Positions 12,590 to 25,413 of a stretch of DNA of 64,000 nt are shown here, piece after piece; position 1 is the stretch's first letter, and each line of letters begins with the position of its first letter. The position numbers were made by a program, and so were the translations under genes. The notes below the pieces were generated by a model. The model was given only the letters and a program-made list of their open reading frames with translations. It made no database searches and was not told where the DNA came from. Source of the stretch: Conchocele bisecta. Its lineage: Eukaryota > Mollusca > Bivalvia > Lucinida > Thyasiridae. The stretch is taken from NCBI GenBank assembly GCA_029237695.1, contig CM055272.1, positions 15,302,042 to 15,366,041 of the forward strand. The letters run 5' to 3'.

Positions 12590-13262
12590 AATGTTGAAGA
12601 TGACAAATACGTATGTGAAGTTTCCAGCAAAGTAGAACTTGAGTTATTGCGTGGAAAAGGATACATAGTGGGAACATCAATACACTTCTTCGTCTTGCGT
12701 GATACACATGTATACCAAATTTGGTTACGATCTGTGGAGTAAATTGAGTTATTGCGTGGACAAGGATACAGAGTGTCAATAGGGTTCTTCATCTTGCATT
12801 GATAAACATGTATACTGAATTTGGTTACGATCCGTCAAGTAGAACTTGCGTTATTGCGTGAACAAGAATACAAAGACCGAAAATTAAAAATGGACGCCAA
12901 GTCATCGGATATTTTTTTAAAACCAGTAGCCTTCTTCATGTTCCAGCGATACACATGTAGACCGAATTTGGTTACGATCGGTGAAGTAGAACTTGAGTTA
13001 TTGCGTGAACAAGGATACAGAGTCAGACAATTAAAAATGGCCGCCAAGGTGAGATAAGTCATCGGAAATCAACAGGCTACTTCGTCTTGCCGTGATAAAC
13101 ATGTATATAAACTGTAGTTACTATTGGTGAAGTAGAACTTGAGTTATTGCGTGGACAAGGATACAAAGTGCGAAAATTAAAAATGGCCACCAAGGGGAGA
13201 TAAGGCATCTGAAATTTTTCAAAGTTTGATAGGCTTCTTCGTCTTGCCGTGATAAACATGTA
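12590..13262. repeat. Tandem repeat of about 145 bp, five degenerate copies
   Basis: Units contain AATTTGGTTACGATC (near 12718, 12818 and 12964), a GTAGAACTTGAGTTATTGCG block and GATAAACATGTAT. The spacing is about 100-147 bp. Reading one frame gives a repeated ELELLREQGY-like peptide, but frames differ between copies and no start or domain supports a gene. A C/T-rich G-run lies just upstream at 12550-12579. Confidence 0.7.
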
Positions 13263-13367
13263 TTCTGACGGAATGGGGTAAAAGCATAATTAAACCAATT
13301 CCAAAGTCCAGCACGGCTGAACCCGAGGGATCCGCTGTCATATCGTGGCAGTTCATTAACAAGTTGT

Positions 13368-14420
13368 ATGTATAAAGTGTATTGTTTTATTTTGAACAAG
13401 AGCCTGTCAAAGTGGACCGAAAATGATGATAAAATCGGATATGAACAGAATGGATTCAGAAAACATCGTAGTACTACTTACCATGTGTCGTCCCTTACAT
13501 ATATACTAGTAGGTAAAAGAAGAAATTGTCTCCTTTCTGTGCGTTCATTGATTTTAAGAAAGCATATGACTTGATTGACTGATGCACACTATGGACAAGG
13601 CTTTCTACTGTTGATATTAAGAAGAAAATGTTAGGTACCGTTAAATCATGATATGCTGGTGTATCGTCATGTGTCCGACTTAACGGTCTACGAACCGAGT
13701 GCTTTGATGTACACTGTGTATTATGTCAGGAATCTTCTCTGTCACCTCTATTATTTAACATATTCATTAATGATTTTGCTCTAAATATTAAGGCCTTATG
13801 TAAAGGTGTCCAGTTAGAGGTATTATGCATTTTATTGTGTTCAGATGACACATTGTTGATTGCAGCAAACGAAAGGATCTACAATGTATGCTTAACATGC
13901 TTCATGAATGGTGTTATTTAAACACATGGTCGTGAATAATCAAAACATTATATAATTGTGCATTTTCAGCCACCATCTGTGCATCGAACTATTTTCCCAT
14001 TTATTTGTGGATCCGAACCCATGTGCATCATGTGCATTGTTGACAGATACAGATATCTTAGTTTTATTCTGGGTGCAATATTAGATTCTAATATAACAGC
14101 AAAAATGGTTATACACAGTGCTGGTAGAGCACTAGGTTTGATAGGTGGCGTACCTCATGCTGTTTTTAAGAGAATACTTGACTGGTCAGTTGTTGCCTAT
14201 GGTGCAGCTATTTGGGGTACATAAATCATACTCGTGTATACAATATAGAACATGACTATGCGATACATCCTAGGTACTTCCTACGGCTGCGGTTTCTGGC
14301 GATCTGGACTAGATTCCTGCACATGTTCGACAGTGAATATGTATTGCTAACCATTGATGTCGGTCTGTCAATATGCACACCGATAGAATCAACGACCGAA
14401 TTTGTAAATAGCCACTAAGT
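13368..14420 (+). pseudogene. LINE reverse transcriptase relic
   Basis: A short open piece at 13368-13574 has the RT-like phrase GFRKHRSTTYHVSSL, followed by a broken segment with SDDT-like codons near 13844 (position of the YADD box). The piece at 13958-14224 includes SAGRALGLIGGVPHAVFKRI and VVAYGAAIWGT, typical of the region after the RT domain in CR1/L2-like LINEs. Several stops and frameshifts. Both ends are missing; related in type to the relic at 62134-64000. Confidence 0.65.
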
Positions 14421-15761
14421 GGTGCTGGTAGAGGATGTCGATAATGGCCATTTTTAGAGACCACTAATTTTACCATGGTAAACGTGGCAGATTTTATTAA
14501 CAGTAATTTCAACAAAAATGGTTCCAAAATGTGACATTGGTGGTAAAAAATAAACCTTATATGAACAGCTAATGTTTAATCTTAGATGAACATATATACA
14601 TTCAAGTTCACATAGGTTTAATGGAGGGCATGAAAACTGACATATTTTAAACATATTTATTGAACGAAACTAGCAGAAAAATCATCAAAATATTTACAAT
14701 ATTTCTCCAGATATTTAGACAAATATGAATTGAGAATAAACAAAAAAAAGCTTCAGTTTCATATCATATACTGTAACTTTAAAACTTTCAAATAATGTGA
14801 GTCTTACTAGTTTTATAATGCTTTTTTCTTCCACTATGAAGATAAAAGCTTTTCCTACTTTTTTACAATCTACAGCATGAAGTATGAACATTACTGTTTC
14901 TGAAACATAATGTTAATTAAACATCCACAGAAAATTTCAGATCAAACAGTCTGCCGGTTGTCTTTTTTATATATTTTTTATTGAAGCAAAGTCAAATCAT
15001 TACATGCTAAGTAGTTTCATACATTGAAGTCAGAAGAAAATGTGAAAATCATTATGACAATATATACACACCAAAATAAAAATGTTTTTTTCAGATGTTT
15101 GGAACTGTATTTTTTTTGGAATGTAGCTATGCAAATTTTAATGTGAAGTCAATACATGTTTTCATTCTGCTGCCGATAACATGGTCTTTTGACATGGTAT
15201 GATATATTGAATAAATTCGAATATGGCCCTTACTGCTTATATGCGTAATTATGGTCATATCTGGATAAAAATTACATACGTACATGTTGTCTAATATGTT
15301 GCACTCCTGACATGCACAGTAAATGACAAATGCAGTGGTATATTTGAATCAGAATTTTTCCACTGGTTTATTGATATTGAAAGCCTTAACTACACAAATA
15401 CATGACATTTTAAAGACCATATCATCAATGTTTACTTGAAAATAACTAACAATTTTCTGTCAATGCATATGGGCAAGTGACTCATGGTAACTGACAGAGT
15501 ATTATGAGGTTGTGTTATAATGTAAATTCCATGACATTTTGAAGTTCTAAAAACACTAGAAGATATATTGAATTAAATACAATGTAACTGTATGTGACAT
15601 ATATATGCCGGCCATCCATTATTTCACTTTTATGTCAGGAGTCCAACGTGTTTGACCTCACTCCATAACAACCAGGCTAACAATTACTTTTTACATGTAA
15701 AACATATTAAATCTGCTTAGTATCACATTCTATTACACTTTCATTATATTGTGACATTATA
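14421..15761. other. Gene-free AT-rich stretch
   Basis: No open frame with recognisable content, no obvious tandem repeat. It ends where the Tc1/mariner element begins. Confidence 0.4.
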
Positions 15762-17261
15762 TATACCGAAAGGATAAAGAAACGCAGGGTAACAATATAC
15801 GCAATAATTATTTAAATGCTTGGCCTAAAATTATGAAAACCGGTCAGGCGACTATCTTGGTCACTGTGCACCCAAACCGGTGCCTAAAGTTACTCAACCG
15901 TGTAATGCACCGTACCACATAGAGAAAGTGATAAAAAGCCAAAAACACGTGCAGCATGATGATGATAAGTTCCTCAAAAATGTTTGTCATACCACTTGAT
16001 ACGCTTGAGGTATGCACATCGTTTTCCGCTATTTACACTGAATTTATAGCTCTCACAATCATGGTACGTCTGACGGAAGTTCAGAGGGGTCAGGCTATTG
16101 CATTGCTAATGCAAGGTCAAACGCAACAGCAGGTTGCTGTGCAGTTCGGTATGAATGTTTCCACCATAGAACGTCTTGTCCGTCGTCGGAGAGAGACAGA
16201 AAGGGTTGCCGACCGACCGAGATCGGGACGTCCGCGCGTAACGTCGCGACGTCAAGACAGGGCTATTCGTCTCGCCCACCTTACTGCCACTGAAACCGCT
16301 ATTAACACGCTAGGCAATCATAATCGCTACATTCACCCCAAAACTGTAAGAAATCGATTGCGCGAGGTTGGTCTGCGAGCACGTCGTCCTTACGTTGGTC
16401 TGCCTCTCACTCGTGCACGTCGCGCGCGTCGTATGGCTTGGTTGGCGGCACATGTTCCCAGACGATTTCCAATGAGGCAATGGAGACAAGTCTTTCTCAC
16501 AGATGAGTCCCGGTTCACTCTTTTTCGTCCGGACGGTCGACGTCGTGTATACCGACGTCGTGGGGAACGCTTCGCCGACGCTTGCGTTCTTGAGAGGGAT
16601 AGGTTTGGGGTGGCTCGGTTATGGTCTGGGGAGGGGGATATCTCACGGGGTAAAGTCACCGTTGATTGTGGTAGCCGGGAATTTAACCGCCGTAAGATAT
16701 AGGGATGAAATCCTCCGCCCGGTTGTTGTTCCATTTGTTCAACAGCGTCAACTAATTTTCCAGCATGATAATGCCCGGCCCCATGTAGCCAGAGTTTGTC
16801 AAGACTTTCTCGCTGACCATAACATTAACCCACTCGACTGGCCAGCGTACAGTCCCGATTTGTCCCCAATCGAACTTCTGTGGGACGAACTTGGGAATAC
16901 CCCTTCTAATCTCGACCAACTAAGGACTGCATTGTTGGAAGAGTGGAACAATATCCCAATAAGAAGGAAAAATGCAGTGATGAATTCCATGCACAAGAGA
17001 ATCAGGGCTGTGACAGATGCGCGAGGGGGGCATACGATATACCGATAAAAAACAGTGGATTTCACTGTGCGATATTGGGGTGTACCGTCATTTGTGATTC
17101 AATTACTAATGAATTATCGGTCAAAACCTAATGCAATTTTGGTAATGTGTTGACTAAAGATGTTGTTTTAATACTCATATAAAATATTGTATATAACAGC
17201 AAACACATCACTGTAAATCACCTCAAATATTTACCTTGCGTTTCTTTATCCTTTCAGTATA
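15762..17261 (+). mobile_element. Tc1/mariner-superfamily DNA transposon
   Basis: The terminal inverted repeats are about 31 bp: left TATACCGAAAGGATAAAGAA and onward, right its near-perfect reverse complement ending at 17261. Both abut TATA tracts, consistent with the TA target duplication of this superfamily; the exact end is ambiguous by 2 bp. The 1.5-kb length and single transposase gene fit Tc1-like elements. Confidence 0.85.
16061..17048 (+). pseudogene. Tc1-like transposase with one frameshift
   Basis: Cut-and-paste DDE transposase. From the ATG at 16061: an N-terminal helix-turn-helix pair (residues about 5-110, with GQTQQQVAVQFGMNVSTIERL), then the catalytic domain with FLTDESRF (first Asp), FQHDNARPHVA (second Asp) and DLSPIELLWDEL (Glu), spacing DD34E. 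The frame shifts once near 16625-16640 in a G-rich run; the front half is open in frame 16061-16702 and the back half in the frame ending at 17048. The combined length, about 328 residues, is normal for the family. An upstream in-frame extension to 15956 is less likely the start. A single indel in a G-run could be an assembly error, so the element may be intact in the animal. Confidence 0.85.
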
Positions 17262-18223
17262 TAATTCTATATCAAATATAATCCGATTTAATTAATTTAT
17301 TTATTATTTTAAAACATGTGAATAATACATATTCGGGTAAGAAAATAAAGTAAACATGGTATTCATGGAAAACTGCTATTAGGAATATGTATTCTACATC
17401 TACACATACTCTTAAATATAATGCTTTATCAACAAGTGCTTTATGTTTGATATGTTATTATAATTGCGTTGCACTGCTTGACATTCGCATTTTGGCCATT
17501 GAAGATAAGCCAACTGTAAATGAAAGTGTCAAGAATAGTGTTTCTCTGGTATCTAGGTCCGGATATTTTGAAAAAGAGACAGAATACACATGCAAACCAT
17601 GTATGACTAAATGACTGCATGGTGTACATGAACTGTTGCACTCCTGGCATTGATGGTTGCATTGGTTTGAGGCAACACACATTTCTGTCTGCGTATTAAA
17701 ACAAATCAGTATGGTTTCAAGTTAAAGCTAACATGTAGGTGTATCAAAATACATGATATAGTTTGTGTCAAATCATGCAGAATATATCTTATTTCAACAT
17801 TTAGTCAAAATGTACATTTTTTGGAATTATTGAAATTTTGCTCATGTAACGGTACCTTTTAAAATGATCATTCTTTAAATGTGTGTAATTGTCACATTTT
17901 AATAAATGACTAACTTGGATATACAATCTAAGTTGTATGTACATGCCATTGTTTTATACAATGACCACCTGACTTCAATATAATATTTTTTTGTATTACA
18001 CATTATCTTTTAGATTACATGCCAATTTATCAAAAAGGTGTGGTAAATATTCCGCCACACAAACCAAAATACATGTACTGATAAATGACAAGAAAGCCAA
18101 AATACATAAAAACGTAAATAATAGGTGGAGATGGGATGGTGGAGGGATTTCTCCAAAATACTAAATTCCAGATACAGACTCGTTAACTTGACTGATTTTA
18201 TAATTCCTTTGTAAGCAAGAGGC
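17262..18223. other. Gene-free stretch
   Basis: Short opposed frames at 17387-17690 show no recognisable domain. No clear repeats. Confidence 0.4.
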
Positions 18224-18930
18224 TGTCACGTGACCAGAAGTTCCCGCCAATCTAAATATAGTTCGACTGTTGTTAGTGAGGGTCAGTACAAAAGTATTTC
18301 CACTAGCGTCGAGCGACGGAACAAGGAGTGGTAATACAACCAGCCAGCTAGCAACCAACGACGGCACGTCCATCTGGTGTATTCGCGTAGAACTAGTACG
18401 CTGCACCGATATTATTCTGGGGTCCACACCACGACACCGTGCACCAACGGGGACTCTGCTCCGCGTGGACCAGGGCGTAACGAGCAGGGTATTATTCCGG
18501 TGACGTCATTCCGTCCAAGGACGATATGAATCTCGAAGGACGTTCACCCATGTGGTATTGGCCCCATCTGCCCAAGTAGTCTTTATACTTTAGTTCAAAG
18601 TAACTTAACGACGTCATAAAACGTCACCGTCATCATGGCGGAAACCTGAGTTGAATAACATAAACTCTTAGTTCTGATCTTGAACATGATGTACATTGTT
18701 ATACGACATTTACCTGTTCCAGAATCGTGACTGTGCCTTGGTTGTATGACTGTGCCTGGGGATACTATCAAGAGGACGTTGTCCGTACTGTCTTGAACTT
18801 TCATTGTTTGTGTATATCATTATTTGTAAATACATCATCATTGTAACTATATACCTTGTTGTCTCTTTCCACAACGTGCTTGGTGTTCGGTCCCATCAAT
18901 AAACTATCTCGGTGTCACCCTGGCGTGACA
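18224..18930. mobile_element. Isolated LTR of an LTR retrotransposon (probable)
   Basis: The 707-bp segment starts TGTCACG and ends CGTGACA, a perfect 7-bp terminal inversion with the TG...CA ends of LTRs. An AATAAA signal lies near 18898. After the end, ATAACCCC is followed by TTGGCGAGTTCGCACC, which could be a tRNA primer-binding site. No flanking 5-bp duplication was seen and no gag/pol follows, so this would be a 5' LTR whose body is lost. The call is structural only. Confidence 0.5.
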
Positions 18931-19484
18931 ATAACCCCTTGGCGAGTTCGCACCATTTAGTATTTTCTAACCTTGTGACAACGTCCAACAAGGTTTAACC
19001 ACGCTAAATCATCCGATATGCATGCGTTGTGTAGTCAAAAGTAGTACGTTAAAATGAATAAGCCATATTTGTTATGCCATAGACACAATTTGCTTGCAGA
19101 AACTGGTCAATTGATGCACTAATATACTTCACAGGCATGTTAATGTATCATTTAATTCAGTTTCAAGCATACGGTTTGGGATTATTTTCTACGTCGGCGC
19201 ATGTTTGTCATGTGAGGCGGTTTTAATTCCAGAGTTTTTGCGCCACCACTAGTGTGGTCACAGGAGATTGAATTTATCTTTCTTAACAATAATCAAACAT
19301 ATATTTTAATTAGTGAATATCCAGAGCAGAATGGGTGCAGGTTATAGGGAAATAGGTCTCACGACATCCATAAATGAAAGTAACAGAGAATAGCAAAATG
19401 TGTAGTCATTGGTTAGTTTATATAGGACAAATCAATAGTGGTGGTGGACCGCACTTATCAGAGTTTTTATACGACCGTTTTTAA
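18931..19484. other. Gene-free stretch
   Basis: No open frame or repeat with support. Confidence 0.35.
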
Positions 19485-20250
19485 AAACGGGCGGGCGGGC
19501 GGGCGGCTGAAGAAAAAGCGCATAGTTCGTGTACACAACTCCTCCGAAACCGTTCAGTCGATCGATCTGAAACTATACACACGTCTTCTACACATATTGA
19601 AGATGTGCACCTTGGTGTTTTTATGGCGAAAAAATATTTTTTAACAAAAATATCGCCTTTTTAACTTAGCCATTTTTTCTTCATTTTTCTATACATTTCT
19701 ATATGCGGTACAGAGTTTGTGTACACAACTCCTCCGAAACCTTTCAGTCGATCGATCTGAAACTATGCACACGTCTTCTACACATATTGAAGATGTGCAC
19801 CTTGGTGTTTTTATGGCGAAAAATATTTTTTAACAAAAATATCACCTTTTTAACTTAGCCATTTTTTCTACATTTTTCTATACAATTCTATATACGGTAC
19901 AGAGCATGTGTACACAACTCCTCCGAAACCGTTCAGTCGATCGTTCTGAAACTATACACACGTCTTCTACACATATTGAAGATGTGCACCTTGGTGTTTT
20001 TATGCGGAAAAAAATATTTTTTAAAAAAAATATCATCTTTTTAACTTAGCCATTTTTTCTACATTTTTCTATACAATTCTATATAATGTACAGAGTTTGT
20101 GTACACAACTCCTCCGAAACCGTTCAGTCGATCGTTCTGAAACTATACACACGTCTTCTACACATATTGAAGATGCGCACCTTGGTGTTTTTATGCCGAT
20201 AAAATATGTTTTAACAAAAATATCACCTTTTTAACTTAGGCATTTTTTCT
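19485..20250. repeat. Four tandem copies of a 190-bp repeat
   Basis: GTACACAACTCCTCCGAAAC starts at 19531, 19721, 19910 and 20101. Each unit continues with CAGTCGATCG, ACACGTCTTCTACACATATT and an A/T-rich block ending near CTTAGCCATTTTTTCTA. The copies are nearly identical, so the array is young. A GGGCGGGCGGGCGGGC run precedes it. Confidence 0.85.
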
Positions 20251-20524
20251 AGATAATTGTATCCAATTCCCTATCATTTCTACTTTACACTCTACTTTTC
20301 TATCTCTGCCTAAATTATTATACATGTTTAGCACAACGAGATGAAGAAATAATGCTATAGACTTGCAAATTCTCATTAATGTTTCATGCCTTGGTGACAG
20401 CTTCACATTTCTGCATCTTCGCTGTCTGGCCCATATTCGACAGGCGTATTTTGTGACTTGCGGCACTCTTGTTTGCCAGTGTTACAGTAAAATAATATCA
20501 CTGGAAAAGAATCCTATCTATATA

Positions 20525-21090
20525 AAGACAAAACGACTACATATAAAGTTATAATGATATAATATATGAAAGTTTTGATTAAATATAAAGGCATAATCGT
20601 ATGATATATTGACCTTTTGACTCGATATAAAGACAAACTGGTATAATATATTGAACTTTTGACTCGATATAAAGACTAAATTGTATGATATATTGAACTT
20701 TTGACTCAACATGCTCAATATAAAGAAATAATGGTACGATATTTTGAAGTTTTTACTCGATATAAAGAATGATTGGTAGGATATATTGAACTTTCGACTC
20801 AATATAAAGAAATAATGGTACATGTATGATATATTGGAAGTTTTGACTCGATATAAAGACTAAATTGTATGATATATTTAACTTTTGACTCAACATGCTC
20901 AATATAAAGACATAATGGTACGATATTTTGAAGTTTTGACTCGATATAAAGAATGATTGGTAGGATATATTGAACTTTCGACTCAATAAAAAAAAAATAA
21001 TGGTACATGTATGATATATTGGAAGTTTTGACTCAATATAAAGACATTAAGGTATGATATAATGGAATTTGGACTAAATATAAAGACATC
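20525..21090. repeat. AT-rich tandem array of about 60-bp units with a 190-bp higher-order repeat
   Basis: TTTTGACTCGATATAAAGA recurs about every 60 bp. A larger block including CAACATGCTCAATATAAAGA appears twice (about 20706 and 20890). Reverse-strand frames are Tyr/Ile/Ser-rich translations of the repeat. Confidence 0.8.
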
Positions 21091-21294
21091 TACCTAGCGT
21101 CCGCGCCTCGAGTATATATAGATGAGTTGTATAAAGGTGTACATTATTTCTGAGCACTTCTTGGAGCTTGGACGTGTCTCTATTATTATGTTTAAAGTTT
21201 TCAAGTCTTGGAAAAATTGGACAACAGAGCGGCCAAAGAATACTGACACTAAAATGACGGCTACAGCACTGAGAGAGACATTGAATGAAATGCC

Positions 21295-22020
21295 AAATCC
21301 AGGCTCTATATATACCCCAGGGCCCAAATATTGGTGTGGCAGTTGGGACCCGCGAGGGGGCCGTTTAGAAGCCGCCGCGGGGCCGGTCGGGACCAGCGGG
21401 GCGCCCGGCCGATGTTGTACAAATCGCCCGAGATCCGTGAGGGGGCCTGGAGACTATCGTAGGGTGGCCGTGAGGGGCCCGTGAAAATCCCACGGCGCCC
21501 GGCGGATTTTTTCCCAATAACTTTTGCCAAAATCTTTAGGCGGCCGCCACATCACTGGTCGGTTTCCGGCAGGCAGCTGGTCGGTGCCCTAGCGACGTGT
21601 CTACGGGCTTGCCACGACCTAAAATCGCGCTTGAAAAATCGCAGACTTGGGAATCAGGTTAAAGCGCCCCTGACATATCGGTCGCGGCGTCCTAAAACAG
21701 GCCAAGCATTGCATTTTCGCGAGGCGTCCAGCCGGAAGCTGTCCGATTTCTACTGGCTCCGCTGCAATTTTTATTGGTCGCCCGAACACCGCGGGCGTGA
21801 AAACCTGACTCCCAAATCTGTGATTTTCCAAGCGCGATTTTAGGTCACGGGCCCCTCACTGCCAACATACGATAGCCTCACGGCCCCCTTACGGATCCCG
21901 GACGATTTGTACAACATCGGCCGGGCGCCCCACTGGTCCTGACCGGCTCCCCGGCGGCTACTAAACGGTCCCCACGCGGGCCTCAACTGGCACCCCAATA
22001 GTTGGGCCCAGGAGTATATA
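21295..22020. repeat. GC-rich foldback element, about 725 bp
   Basis: The outer arms 21295-21485 and 21835-22020 are inverted copies: the left begins TATATACCCCAGGGCCCAAA, the right ends TTGGGCCCAGGAGTATATA. The inner arms (about 21620-21675 and 21787-21843) also pair (AAATCGCGCTTGAAAAATCG versus its near reverse complement). The whole element folds into one long hairpin. It is far more GC-rich than its AT-rich surroundings and sits in a TATATA target. Confidence 0.75.
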
Positions 22021-22153
22021 TAGTCGAAGAGCGGACGCCAGGCGGAAGCCCGACATCAATCGCCAGTCGCCCGGCCGGCGTCCTGGCGGCGCCCGGCTGG
22101 GCTTCGCCAGGGCGCCTACCGATCTGTTCTTTGCTCAGCCGGTGCCTGCTGGA

Positions 22154-22669
22154 TTATCTAGCTGCGTCCGGCCGACGACCTGGCGGGCGCACTGTCTCCA
22201 CAGCGATCCAATGTTCAAAGTGCACCGCCCGGGCCTCGTCTAATATGTGAGGGCACACGATGCAGACATGAAATTCGCCAGATTCATCCACGGGCTCTAA
22301 ATCCCCCCGACGACTCATGCGATTTGAATAATCGCGCGTACGCCGGCTGATATGTGAGTGCCGATTTAGTTCGTTAAAGATATATTTTTTACATAATTTG
22401 AGGGCACCCACCTTTAAGGACTGACTTAATAAAACACCATCACTCCTTAGTTTCGAGAACAATAGCTTCATAAATGTGATTGAATATTTGTATAAAGTGT
22501 ATCTGACCCTGTTCTTCTTAGTGTATACTACACTGTGCATTGAGACATTGAAATTCTTAGGGACCATACACCGCTGCATTTTTTTTTGCCATGTTGAAGG
22601 CTCTGTGACCACCGCTGTACCCGTGCCGTAGTTTTCTATAGTTGTTACTGTTATGTTAGTCCCGCTCAT
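22154..22669 (-). CDS. Hypothetical 171-residue open frame, unsupported function
   Basis: One uninterrupted frame from the ATG at 22669. The C-terminal part is GC-rich and contains CIVCPHIL-like cysteines; the N-terminal part is basic and hydrophobic. I recognise no domain. It lies next to the GC-rich foldback element and part may be derived from it. Either a chance frame or an exon. Confidence 0.2.
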   Translation of the reverse strand: MSGTNITVTTIENYGTGTAVVTEPSTWQKKMQRCMVPKNFNVSMHSVVYTKKNRVRYTLYKYSITFMKLLFSKLRSDGVLLSQSLKVGALKLCKKYIFNELNRHSHISRRTRDYSNRMSRRGDLEPVDESGEFHVCIVCPHILDEARAVHFEHWIAVETVRPPGRRPDAAR

Positions 22670-23540
22670 TGCCCCCCCCCCCCTTAGGATTTATTCCTAT
22701 ATTTGATTCCGTTCGTTCATCAGCATGCATTGATAGGAAGCACGTGGAGAAACTACGGTGGATGTATGTTCACTGGGTGTTGAACTTAAACTTAGATCGG
22801 TGCCAAGCTCTATATTTTGCTTAAATGTACTATTCATCTGGATGCAAAATATTGAAAAATATTGAAGACAATGGTGATTATAATACAGGAAATTCAATCA
22901 CTGTTTCAAAAAATGTTCGGGGGGGGGGATGCCCCCGGACCCCCCTAGCACACTCCTTCGCTACGCTTAGTCGACTCATTTTACTGATTAGCGTAAACAA
23001 ATTATGTGCCTGGCGGCGCCCTTGATGAAGTTGCCGCCTTAGTAAAGAATGATCTTCTGCAGAGAGAATAATTCACATAAGTGTAAAAGCTTGTTTTCTA
23101 ATCCTATTCTCAATTGTATGTATGTATATCTCACTTGCCATAACTTGAAATAAATATTGTTTAAACTAATAAGGACAAGCTATCGGCCAGTTTCACCCAT
23201 TGTAGGGTTTGACATAGACAGCTCAGAATATGACCGACAAAGTAATAATCTTTAGTGCAATATGCTTTAAAAATAAGTATTTACGTCCTATTAATATTGT
23301 AGCCCAAGTCAATACCAAGACTGACGTTAAATGTGCCCAATTTTAAAACACAGAAATCTATACACAGGCAATGAATAGTGCACAGTGATATAGGCTATCT
23401 TACATGGACACATAGTATTTACCATGGATACTGTATTGAGTGCAGCAAGAAATGTTGATTGTGTATATCTAAGATGGCCAAGATGGCAACTCCACGCCCC
23501 GTATAGAAAACAGTAACACGATAATGTTCACATATATATA
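22670..23540. other. Gene-free stretch
   Basis: A C-run at 22672-22683 and a G-run at 22918-22927. No supported gene. Confidence 0.35.
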
Positions 23541-23541
23541 C

Positions 23542-24020
23542 CAGAGCTCTAGATAAGAGTTGTGTTTAAAGCGTACTATACACCCTGATTTCAAAATCAT
23601 TCGATTTTTACTTTTACAAATGAAACGTTAACTGGCGTTTGTTCCATACTACAATCAGAGCTCCAGATAAGTTTTGAATCTAAAGAGTATTATACGCCCT
23701 GAGTTCAAAATCATTGCGTTTTTTACTCTTACAAATAGAGTATTGATTTTTTTCATTACTAAATAAGGAACAAATGATAAAAAAATATATAGCATTTTTA
23801 ACATTCACTTATTTGAGCTACAAAAAGCAAACAGTGTTTGCTTTTTGCAGCTCAAATAAGTAAATTTTCAACTTTATGACAGTATTTTTACTACTCAATT
23901 TGAAAATCAATGCGTATTTTCACATCGCTGTGCGTATTTTGTACTCCCACCATAATCAATGCGTATTCAGCTAAAATAATTGCGTAAAATACGCCAATAC
24001 ACACGTTATCTGGAGCTCTG
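23542..24020. mobile_element. Short TIR element (CAGAGCTCCAGATAA ends) with internal hairpin
   Basis: CAGAGCTCCAGATAA at 23656 and its reverse complement TTATCTGGAGCTCTG at 24006-24020 bound the element; a second degenerate left end lies at 23542. Inside, 23807-23861 is a near-perfect hairpin (ACTTATTTGAGCT ... AGCTCAAATAAGT). No coding capacity: MITE-like. Confidence 0.65.
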
Positions 24021-25413
24021 ATGTACTACATATATCCCATCACATTTACAAGCAATTATCTTTGAATAAAACGATAATCGGGTATAGAACGAGTCCTTAA
24101 GATAACATCCGTGTAGCACAACACATATACCTAAACAGTACATGCATGTTTGTTTTAAATTGTATTAATTGATTGATTGATTGGTTGATTGATTGGTTGA
24201 TTGGTTGATTTATTGACTAAATTATTGTCTGTTCGTGATTGAAAGTCTCTGAATATTCGAGTTTTAGAGCATATATTAGGTGACATACAGTGGAAAGAAA
24301 CCCGAATGTTGTGGTTGTGTCTGTAACCCAGGGCGACTTACACTCACACTTACTGTAAGTCGCCCTGCGTTACATACAGCACATTCTGGTTAGGTGGAAA
24401 CGTAGCTGGTGGTGTACGGTACCTGTATTGAGAGCCCGCCTTCTTTCCTGTAGATCTTCTCCAAATGCATCTTATAGGTGACCTTCAACACTTCCTGTTT
24501 AGCCCGGAAAAGTAGTGCGTTTATTTTAGTGTCTCCTCTGAGTGTTCTCCACGACTACATATAATATGAGACATGGACATGTGATTTTGAATGTGATCAG
24601 CGTAATTTCATGAAATACGTTTACAAAATTTACAATATTTCCGTAAATTGCCTCTAAAGTTGACAACATTTGCATTTCAGAATACATGCGGAATTACATT
24701 TTGTCAACTTTTGACTTTCTTTATGAAAAATATTATAAATTTTGTAAACGTATCTAATGAAATTTTGCAGATGTCCGAAGGTACAAAATCACATGACGTG
24801 TGTCACGTCATATGATTTTATATTTAAGAACATGTGTGATTTTTTTATATGAATAGTATGTTTACGTCGAAATATCACGAAATTATCATACCAAATTCGA
24901 AATATAATTCCGCATCTGCAATGAGAATTTCGCCACCAACTTTCGATGTCATTTACGGAAAATATCGTAACTTTTTTAAACACTTTTCACACATATTCTT
25001 AGGTACAAAATCACATGGCGTGTCTCATAAGGGGTACCGGAAAATTGCAGAAAAACACTAATGTTTCAACATGGGAAGCACACGTTTATGCATTTGTGAG
25101 TGCAAACATACGTATAGACGAACATCTTTATACCGAACACCCTGGGAGGTCTCCAGGGTGTCCGGTTTAGAGATGTTCCACTGTAAATCAGACATATGAC
25201 TATGCCAAAGAATGCGGCTGTTCTTTGATAACTTTAACAGACATTATCATAATAAATATACACCAATGAAAAAATTATGGATAAACAGACTGTATGCCTG
25301 TCCGGTTTAGAAGGTTCTACTGTACATAGTAATTTTCAGGATTTGGCATCTGACACTGTTCCCACCCACCCTTGGATCTAGTTATTGCAGGATACAATTC
25401 TAGTAACGTGTTA

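Noticed and set aside
12342..12792. Pro/His-rich reverse frames of 98-145 codons
   Set aside because: They run through the G-run, GT repeat and minisatellite; no start context or domain.
16390..16734. 114-codon reverse frame, Arg/Pro-rich
   Set aside because: Antisense of the Tc1 transposase.
18224..18930. Complete LTR retrotransposon
   Set aside because: Only one LTR-like segment; no gag/pol and no second LTR nearby, so only an isolated LTR is called.
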